A DNA stretch of 64,000 bases from Brachionus manjavacas (Eukaryota > Rotifera > Eurotatoria > Ploima > Brachionidae). The position numbers and the translations under genes were made by a program. The stretch covers positions 186,001-250,000 of the forward strand of contig JAHQIY010000014.1 in the NCBI GenBank assembly GCA_019054805.1, given 5' to 3'. The notes under the pieces are model-generated. The model saw only the letters and a list, made by a program, of their open reading frames with translations, did not search any database and was not told the DNA's origin. Shown here one piece after another: positions 56,701-64,000 of the stretch (within the stretch, counting starts at the first letter, position 1; each line of letters begins with the position of its first letter).

Positions 56701-59700
56701 CAATTTAAATTACAAACTCTAGCCCAAAAGAATAATAGAAAAAAAATTAACCCATTGTCTTACACTAGAAACTGATACTCATGCCAATAATGTAATAATA
56801 ATTTGACTGCAGTTAAAGATATAGCATCTATTTGAGCAGTTAAAAATAATTGTGAATTTTCATTCAAAAATTCAAATTCAAAATTTAATTTCTTGATAAA
56901 AAAATGGGTTTTGTACCACAGATTTTGTCTTAGGTTTTAAAAGTTGAAAGAAACAATGTATCATTTAAAAGTCCATATTAGAAAAAAAAATTAAAGAAAA
57001 TTTAACAATAACTCGATTATTTTTAATCAAATTGTGAGCTTATTTTGAATTAAAAAATCAATTTATTACAATTATAATCACCTTATGTTATAACCCAAAT
57101 TTGATGTTATATTAAATCTGAGTTAAAAAACATTTACGATATTATTTTCTTCAGTTACAGTAGCTATTATTTTCTAGTCATAATTTTTCATATTTAAATG
57201 CTTGTTTTTCACTTATTAGTTTCAGATTCCATTTTCACAAATAAAAGTTTATCATTTAAATTATACTTTGTTTCTCTTATTTGGTCTCTCAACTCAACCA
57301 AGGATAAGTCACCCAATTGCCCCGTGTACAGACTTATCCAACAATTAAGAATATAACCAAACTCGGTTATTACACTTATTTAAAATTACTGAAGTAACAA
57401 AAAAATTCCAATTAGAATAGATCTTAGAGGCAAAAAATAAATAAATTTTAAAATACTGATATTTTATTTGATTCTAAATATACTTCCGTGCTAATTGAAA
57501 TTATTTTTTTTGTTAAATTTGTATTCTTTGTCAAAGTTGAAAAATGTCCAATTTGTCAATTCAAATTAATGAAAAAGAATTTTGTTTTTATAATAATAAT
57601 AATTTTCGAAAGGTTTGTATGAAAATATACATTTTATTTTCGTTCAGCACTTCAACAAATAAATAAAATCAGTTTTTGAATAAAAAAAATGTTTAAAATT
57701 TTTTTAATACTAATTAGAAAATCTAAATTTAATTATTAGAATAAAAAAAAATGATTAAATTCTTGAAGAAAAAAAAACAAAAGGAAAAAACTGATTTTTT
57801 AGAATTAAAACGAGAACATTACAAAAGAGTGGTGACTAATTTATAAAGACAGAAATAGCTATTGAAAATGACTAGGAAAATAAATTTAATTAACAATTTT
57901 AAAAAGATCAACGAGTTCTTTATATTTGAGAAATTGACTTGACAAAAAAACAACAAAACTTACCTAGATAATCGGCGGAAAAGATGGAGGTTAGAGAGTC
58001 AAAAATGCACAAGGCAAACGAATGGTTGTGCAGAGCTTGTGAATTAACTTTTAGCGGAGCGCAAATCAAGGACACAATTTGATTATAGCAATAGAGAGCC
58101 TTGTCTTTTTTGTCCACAAATTGCTTCATTTTGATCTCGTCAAGAACCCACTCACCAATTAACAATTTACCACAGGCGAACAACAGCTGCAAGTTGACAT
58201 AGTCTAGCTCAGTGCTCATTCCGCTTAGGTAAATTTCGAGAACACGAGCCTTGTACTCGGCCAAATTAAAGGACACAATCTGTGAGAACAAGTTAATGGA
58301 ACAACGCTTCAAATCGACCAAAGTGATCGATTTGGCACCGATGGCGATCTTGTCCTCTTTCTGCGCATACTTAAGCTTGAATATGGCCTGGATGGCGTTT
58401 AAAAAAGGCGCCAGCAGCACCACACAGCCGTTCAGGTCCATGCGAAAAATTCCGCTACAATTGTACACAATACTGAACAAGAGCTCACATGAGTCCAAGT
58501 CGTCGTTGGGCTGATTTTTGAGGCCAGCCAACAGCACTGCGTAAAACCTGGCCAAATAGTCCATGTTAACACATTCGTGTGTGTTCGCCGAGCTGAATAT
58601 TTTGCTCAAGCATCCGTAGGCTTCGGCTTGGCCGAGAACAAACTCGTTCTTGGCCGCTGTCGTGCTCAGCGTTTCGAACAGCCACACGCCAAACAAATCA
58701 AGCAGACTATTTACACTGCACGATCTAGCCGGCGTTTTCAAATACAACTCGATCAATTTGGACACACTCTTCAAGTACTCTAGATGTATTTGCGGCAATT
58801 TTCTAACACACTGTGCCACTGTCGCTGTCTGATTCGATTCGAATGACATTTTTTTGATGTCAAAATTTTTCTGGATCAAAGCAGCGTCCATGAAGTCGAC
58901 TGGCTTGCCGATGATGTGCAAGAATCTGTACCACGATTGAACCACTTGTTCCTTGTTCATCGAGCTTACCAGATTTTGTATGTTGAATTGAACATTGGTG
59001 TCAGTGGACGGCAGAGGCGGCGCTGTCCGCTTCGTCTCCACATTCCAAAAAAGCTCTAGCAGACGAACAGTGAGCGCATTGCACACCCGGTTCCATTCGG
59101 TCACCAGGCTCAAGTGGTGTCGCCAACTTGAGCACATGTCCTCAAAGGTCTTCCACAAGCTCGGACTGGGAAACACTTTGTGACACGCAATGAGCCAAAT
59201 TTCGAACAGAGTGGCTATGATGCGCGTGCTCAGGATGTCGCAGAAGTCGTCTTTTTGAAAGGGCGGCGACAGCACGGCGTTGTTGATGGCCAGCAAAAAT
59301 TTGAGCAGCTCTTCCCACAGCTCTCGGTCCAACAGCTTCGAGTCCTTGGCAATGCTCTCGATTAGCATTAGGACGCCGTGGCACATCATTATGTGCTTGG
59401 TGGGCGGCGGGTTGCTGGGCCGCGCCACAAACAAGTGATACAGGTGCCAGAGCATTTTTTTAAAGTAGTGTCCTGGGTTGGCGCGGATCGCCTGCGGCAA
59501 AAAGATCTTCTGCTCGTCCAAAAGAATCGACAGCCATTCGTGGTAAATGTTCCAGCAGTCTTTGATTATGTCCTGGTGTTCGTGCGACAACTGCAGGCCG
59601 TACATCAAATTTTCCAGGATCCAATTGACTTGTTCGGCAGTGTCGAGGCTGAGCGCGTCCGCTTGCGGCACGCTCTCCGCAGGCTGGTCTTTGAACGGCA

Positions 59701-59848
59701 GCTGAAACGTGGTAAATTGAGACAGGTATTTGGAGCATGATTGGGCGATGGGTCGCGATATGTGTTCCGGAAATTTGTTCAATACAGATTTTTGATTTTC
59801 GATTTCTTTTTGAATTTGGTCTTTTAGTGAAGTGTAATTGTTGAACAT
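53706..59848 (-). CDS. RALGAPB: Ral GTPase-activating protein subunit beta, 1173 residues, three exons
   Basis: Exons are 59848-57964, 55402-53887 and 53826-53706, phases consistent. RalGAP beta is the non-catalytic partner of RalGAP alpha, controlling RalA/RalB and so exocytosis and mTORC1 signalling. The N-terminal part matches vertebrate RALGAPB block by block (QVNWILENLMYGLQL, LYHLFVARPSNPPP, LFEIWLIACHKVFPSPSLWK, SWYRFLHIIGKPVDFMDAAL, LPQIHLEYLKSVSKLIELYL). The C-terminal Rap/Ran-GAP-like domain ends VCIYVHPLRNRL, then MPLIDGMIVSS and MIRQTVLNIFRRKRLEIDE, as in the vertebrate protein. It is shorter than human (about 1490), mostly in the middle. The frame opens nine bases earlier at TTG, but the ATG at 59848 is used. 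It begins 16 nt after the Pcc1 stop codon. Confidence 0.93.
55403..57963. other. RalGAP beta intron 1
   Basis: 2.6 kb, AT-rich, donor G|GTAAGT and acceptor TTTTCCAG|GC. No coding, RNA or transposon sequence is recognised. A mid-GC patch near 57.28-57.36 kb (CCAAGGATAAGTCACCCAAT) is unassigned. Confidence 0.5.
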
Positions 59849-59864
59849 GGTTGGCAAAAAATGG

Positions 59865-60113
59865 TTATTCGAATAGCTGAATGGTGCTTAGGATGGAGTG
59901 GATGTGTTCGATTATGGACTGGACGCTGACGCGGAGTATGCGCGACTCCTTCGCCGACCACGCAACTCTCACCGAATTCGCGCTGAGGCTGATTTGACGT
60001 TTGATTAGGTTTTTTCTTGGCTCTTGGTCGACACGCAGTGTTTCGTAGACTATTTTAGCATGCTTTTGACACGAAAATGGAATGGTTAGTTGAGCGGTGA
60101 GTAAATCATTCAT
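59865..60113 (-). CDS. LAGE3: KEOPS/EKC complex subunit Pcc1 (LAGE3-like), 82 residues
   Basis: A complete single-exon frame runs from ATG at 60113 to TAA at 59865-59867. Pcc1 is the small dimerising subunit of KEOPS, which makes the universal t6A modification on ANN-decoding tRNAs. The sequence fits the family over its whole length: LTIPFSCQKHAKIVYETLRV, then DQEPRKNLIKRQISL, RVAWSAKESRILRVSVQSI and IEHIHSILSTIQLF. The usual length is 80-140. The gene is followed after 16 nt by RalGAP beta in the same direction, so both are likely on one transcript. Confidence 0.93.
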   Translation of the reverse strand: MNDLLTAQLTIPFSCQKHAKIVYETLRVDQEPRKNLIKRQISLSANSVRVAWSAKESRILRVSVQSIIEHIHSILSTIQLFE

Positions 60114-60380
60114 TTAGGCAATTTTGAAGCAGTGACAAACGCCTTTGATCTAGTTTTTTTAAATGCAGTTGGAACAGAAAAAAATTAAGAGAAAAAATTT
60201 TAATTTTTTATGTTCAAGTTTTTATTTTTAATTTTCCTTCTTAATTTTTTATTAAGTAGATTTTGTGCGCTTTCCCAATCGTACAGATATACGAATATGC
60301 TTTTTGTTTTTTGTTTTTTTTTTATTATTATTATTATAGAGATATTTTGAATTATTGCAAGTTTTTCCTTTTTTTTTTTT

Positions 60381-60402
60381 TCTCTCTCTCTCTCTCTCTC
60401 TT
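60381..60402 (-). repeat. GA tract (CT on plus strand) upstream of Pcc1
   Basis: TCTCTCTCTCTCTCTCTCTC lies about 270 bp before the Pcc1 ATG. It is one of four such tracts at 5' ends of host genes here. Confidence 0.6.
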
Positions 60403-60708
60403 AATTTGTTGTTTCTATTTTTGCTGCGTTTTTTGTTTTGTTCGAGTGTGTGCAAATTTGCATGCATAGAGAATAAAAATTGGCTTTTTGATATTTTTAC
60501 GTATTGTTGAAAGTAAATACATTTTTTAATTAACATAACATTTTTTTTGTCGTCTTAATTATTTTGAAATCATTTTTAGAATTAATTTCCTTTCTACCTC
60601 AAATTTATGGAAAACTATCTTTATTTTATTGAGACATGCATCTAATTCAAAACGTTCATGTATATTCATATACTAATTATAGCAAAAAAATATCTATCCA
60701 TTATAAAA

Positions 60709-61800
60709 AAAATATTTTACCATATTTACCGTAAATATGGTGATCTAAAATACCGATAATTATTGTAATATTCAGTGAAAAAAAAATTTCCAAAATTTCT
60801 CGAAAAAAAACGATTTTCATGAAAAAATTTTTTTTTTGAATTTTTGAAAAAGGAAAACAAAAAAAAATTTTTTTGACAAAAATTGACGTAAATTTCGGTA
60901 AATTCTTGTAAAAAAAGGTAAAAAATGGTAAAAATTCAACAAAAAAGGGAAAATGGATTTTTTATTATTTCATTCAATTTTTTTTCTAAACAAATTGTGA
61001 AAATTAATATTTAATTATTATTTACAAAATAAATTTTATTTTCTAGCTTTTTTTGCTTTAAAGCTGCTAGCCCTTGTCCCAAGCTTCTTTGAATGTTGAT
61101 CCTTTTGGAATAAATTTTACAAGCCCAGCTTTTTAAAAAAATTTATATCTTACTTTTGATTTCAAAGCATATTATTTTACCTTGATATTAAGCATTTCAA
61201 AAAACTTTGACAGTTGAAAAATGTAAGAAATAAATAAATCATCTTAAATATGTAAAAAATATTAAAAAATGTTATTATTTTAATTTTTTAATAAAATATT
61301 TCTAGGTTGTTGAGATTGTAAGTGAAAGAAATGGTGACTGGTCAGACCATTAAATTCTGATTGTATATCTATTTTTATAGAGCTCTATATAAATGATTTT
61401 TGATAATTTTGAAAATAATTTAACATTTTCGTACATTTTCAAATACTGATTTGGGAAAACAAATAATTGACAAATAAATATTAATTTTCACAATTTGTTT
61501 AAAAAAAAAATTGAATGAAATAATAAAAAATCCATTTTCCCTTTTTTGTTGAATTTTTACAATTTTTACCTTTTTATACAAGAATTTACCGAAATTTACG
61601 TCAATTTTTGTCAAAAAAATTTTTTTTAGTTTTCCTTTTTCAAAAATTCAAAAAAAAAATTTTTAATGAAAATCGTTTTTATTCGAGAAATTTTGGAAAT
61701 TTTTTTTTTCACTGAATATTACAATAATTATCGGTATTTTACGATAATTATCGTTATTTTAGATCACCATATTTTACGGTAAATATGGTAAAATATCGTG
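60709..61800. mobile_element. Fold-back element with about 320-bp inverted arms
   Basis: The left arm begins ATATTTTACCATATTTACCG, then TATGGTGATCTAAAATACCG. The right arm (about 61480-61800) repeats it inverted to ...CGGTAAATATGGTAAAATAT. Both arms carry matching inner blocks (AAAAAAGGGAAAATGGATTT and its inverse). The right arm has an extra ACGATAATTATCGT-like unit. The 450-bp centre is unrelated AT-rich DNA. It is non-coding. The true right end may extend to CAGCACTG near 61854. Confidence 0.75.
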
Positions 61801-61889
61801 AGTTTACCATAATTTACGTAAAATATGGGGAATTCAAGATATCGTAGCAGCACTGTATGAAAAAATAAAGGAAATAAAAATTACAAAAA

Positions 61890-62450
61890 TGCAAGTTCGT
61901 ATAAAATTACGATAATTTTAACACTTTGAATAAAAGCTCTGGGATTGACCATTTTGTGGTCTTTACCATATGACCATTAATTATCTATTGGATTAAGATC
62001 AAGTGATCTTGGGCACCAAGGGAGAACCGATATTTGTTTTTCTTGAAACCAATCTCGAACGGAATGAGCAGTATGTGAACTAGCCCCATTTTGCTGAAAA
62101 ATCCAACAGTGTCTTGTTGGATGACTATATGACTAGATTTTATTGTTCCTTTTTTCTAACAGTGTATTAACACTAACATTTGGAAACTTAGAACTAAAGA
62201 AAGATGCTAGTTGTCTATAACTTTTTGTTGGGTTGATTCTGACCTTTCTAAAAATGTACGATTCATCTCGATTGGTAAGATTTCAAGGTCTATCAGACCT
62301 TGGTAATTCTTTGGCTACCGAAGTCTTCTCATTATAACACTTTGTTGTAAACACGGCTATTTCTTGTTGAGACTTGATCATTCAACAGCCCAATTATTTG
62401 CCATCTCTGCGCCTCAGTTAATTTTTTTTACCCATTTTTATGGAAAAATC
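61890..62450 (-). pseudogene. Decayed Tc1-like transposase
   Basis: Minus-strand translation starts LTEAQRWQIIGLLNDQ, the Tc1 helix-turn-helix, continues in other frames with RDESYIFRKVRINPTKSYRQ, and contains the DDE part FQQNGASSHTAHSVRDWF, then SVLPWCPRSLDLNPIDN. It carries several frame changes and stops and an internal deletion, so the copy is dead. Terminal repeats are not identified. Confidence 0.8.
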
Positions 62451-63114
62451 AACTAAATGGTACAATTAAATAAAATAACTGATTTTAAAGCCAAAAATAA
62501 TTATTAATTAATGAGTTGTAAAAATTGCATGTAAACAGTAAAAAAAGACATTCCAAACATTGTGTGACAAAAAAAAATTTCAGGGATTGTCAAGGTGGGG
62601 TTAAATTTAGTAAAAATAAATGTTTAGAACTTTATAGAATAGTTATTTTTAAAAAGAGTTTTGAAGAAGTTAGAAGTTTTATTTTTGGACAATTTTTATA
62701 TTAAAAGAAAGCAAAAAAATATTCTTTTAGATGATATAGATTGAATTATGTGATCGTCGCTTTTCATTTCAAATTTTCACTACTCAAAAATTTTTTGATC
62801 ATTTTTTTGTAATGTTCTAAATTTTCTAGACATACTGAATATGTTTAATAAATAAGCCCTTTGCGTACGAGATGTGTATATTTCCGAGATGTTGTGTTTA
62901 TTACTTAGATGTTTGAGCCTCATGCAAGCAGCTATTGCTAGACCAAGTCTTTTTGATATTTGTGCAGTATTTTTACTTTTTGAATCAAATTCAAACCAAA
63001 AATATCACATGTTTCGCTTTTAACTATGTATCGTCCATCTAAGGGCTAATTACCTTAGATAGAATTAATATTATATAAAAACAACCACGAAGACAAACTA
63101 ATTATTTAAAAACA
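62451..63114. other. AT-rich DNA, nothing recognised
   Basis: No coding, RNA or repeat signal is convincing. Confidence 0.5.
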
Positions 63115-63335
63115 ACCAATTTTATGCCACATGAATCATGCAACATTATAGAATACATTGAAAATTTCACATTATGTCATCTACACCACTTTGTCTAAAG
63201 CATTTGATAAAGTATAACACCATAAACTTCTGATACGCCTCAAAATATACTGGATTTCACATGGTTAGAAATATAAGAGCCACTTGAATGGAAAAAAGCG
63301 AATATAACACCATTTCATGAAAACGGATCAAAATT
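63115..63335 (+). mobile_element. LINE reverse-transcriptase fragment (plus strand)
   Basis: ESCNIIEYIENFTLC and, in another frame, SKAFDKV, a stop, HHKLLIRLKIYWISHG reproduce the block around the first catalytic Asp (DFSKAFDKV-HHKLL) of CR1/Jockey-like reverse transcriptases. It is short and decayed. Confidence 0.65.
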
Positions 63336-63824
63336 TCTTGCAATTTATTATGCAATTTACTCTATATTATTCTTTAAAAATCAATAACTTTTAGACAATT
63401 TATTGAAGAAACACCTTTAATTTGTTTAAAGAGATCGTGACTTTAAAATGTATTTTTTCAATTCTTACTTACGAGTCTTAAAAGATTTAAAACGACTCGA
63501 ATTTAAAATTTTGAAAAATCAAGCTTTCCCAATTATTTTTGGTAGAAAATTATTCTTGAAAAATTGAATATTATTTTTAGAAAATTTTCATTAAAAATGG
63601 AATTTTTAAGTAAAAAAATGTAAAAGATTGAATAATTTTGGTTAAATTGTTTTTATTACAAACAAAATTACAACACGACAAAAATATCAGGTATATTTTA
63701 ATTGATTAGAAGTATTCAATTTTATTTTAAATCATAAGAATAAAACAATTTCAAAGTTGAATCTTTGTTTACGAAAATTACGAAAATTTTTGTAATTTTT
63801 AAGATTTTACGTGGATTATCTACA

Positions 63825-63910
63825 TCGACCTGAAGCTCCTGAATTACTAATAATTCCTATCAATCTAGGATCATCAGCAAAGAGTTTACAAAATGGTTTG
63901 AACTTTTTTT
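63825..63910 (-). mobile_element. LINE reverse-transcriptase fragment (minus strand)
   Basis: The minus strand reads KPFCKLFADDPRLIGIISNS, the FADD catalytic box and its following strand. Its orientation is opposite to the neighbouring RT piece, so they are separate insertions or rearranged. Confidence 0.6.
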
Positions 63911-64000
63911 GCCAATTTTAGATTAATTTTTATCAGATTCAAACTCGAAAAATTAAAATAAAATAAAATATGAAAAAACTTAAACTTAAATTTGCTTTTT

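Noticed and set aside
59378-59740. Long plus-strand frame opposite RalGAP beta
   Set aside because: Antisense shadow of a conserved coding exon with strong family matches on the other strand.
1-64000. CRISPR arrays, riboswitches and bacterial-type operons
   Set aside because: No regularly spaced repeats or bacterial signals are present. Introns and gene content are animal.
1-64000. Functional tRNA or rRNA genes
   Set aside because: The two tRNA-like sequences lack a good acceptor stem or sit in repeats, and no rRNA blocks are visible.

Overview
The window looks like nuclear DNA of an invertebrate animal. It is very AT-rich, the genes have introns with GT-AG ends, and the gene set is metazoan: integrin beta, extended synaptotagmin, seipin, RalGAP beta, a p180/kinectin-like ER coiled-coil protein and the KEOPS subunit Pcc1. 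Several LINE families, tRNA-derived SINEs, pogo, Tc1 and MULE-like relics and many fold-back/MITE elements lie between and inside the genes. A small lophotrochozoan such as a rotifer would fit the base composition and mix of elements. This is a guess, because no rRNA, spliced leader or other diagnostic marker is visible.

Layout. Positions 1-12,000 are mainly transposon debris: a nearly whole I/Jockey/CR1-type LINE (about 2.2-5.57 kb), a complete tRNA-type SINE with target duplications (8.0-8.3 kb), a 259-bp tandem duplication with a GC-rich hairpin (8.96-9.45 kb) and a LINE endonuclease fragment. From 12.1 to 60.1 kb lie eleven host genes, all on the minus strand. In increasing coordinate they are: an unknown protein, a small secreted protein, integrin beta (4 exons), a secreted Vps62-like protein, E-Syt (10 exons), an NlpC/P60-fold protein (4 exons), a rhodanese-type sulfurtransferase (4 exons), the p180/kinectin-like protein (6 exons), seipin (2 exons), RalGAP beta (3 exons) and Pcc1. 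I rebuilt the exon joins by hand from splice sites, reading phase and family sequence. All joins keep frame.

Positions 45.5-52.3 kb between seipin and the p180-like gene, and 60.2-64 kb at the right end, are again transposon-rich. The first contains a pogo-type element with identical 202-bp terminal inverted repeats. The second contains a long fold-back element, a decayed Tc1 transposase and LINE reverse-transcriptase scraps.

The genes do not form one pathway. Four (E-Syt, seipin, the p180-like protein and possibly the Vps62-like protein) concern the endoplasmic reticulum, membrane contacts or secretion. Pcc1 ends only 16 nt before the RalGAP beta start codon, so these two probably share one transcript. 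Several other neighbours are co-directional and 250-400 bp apart.
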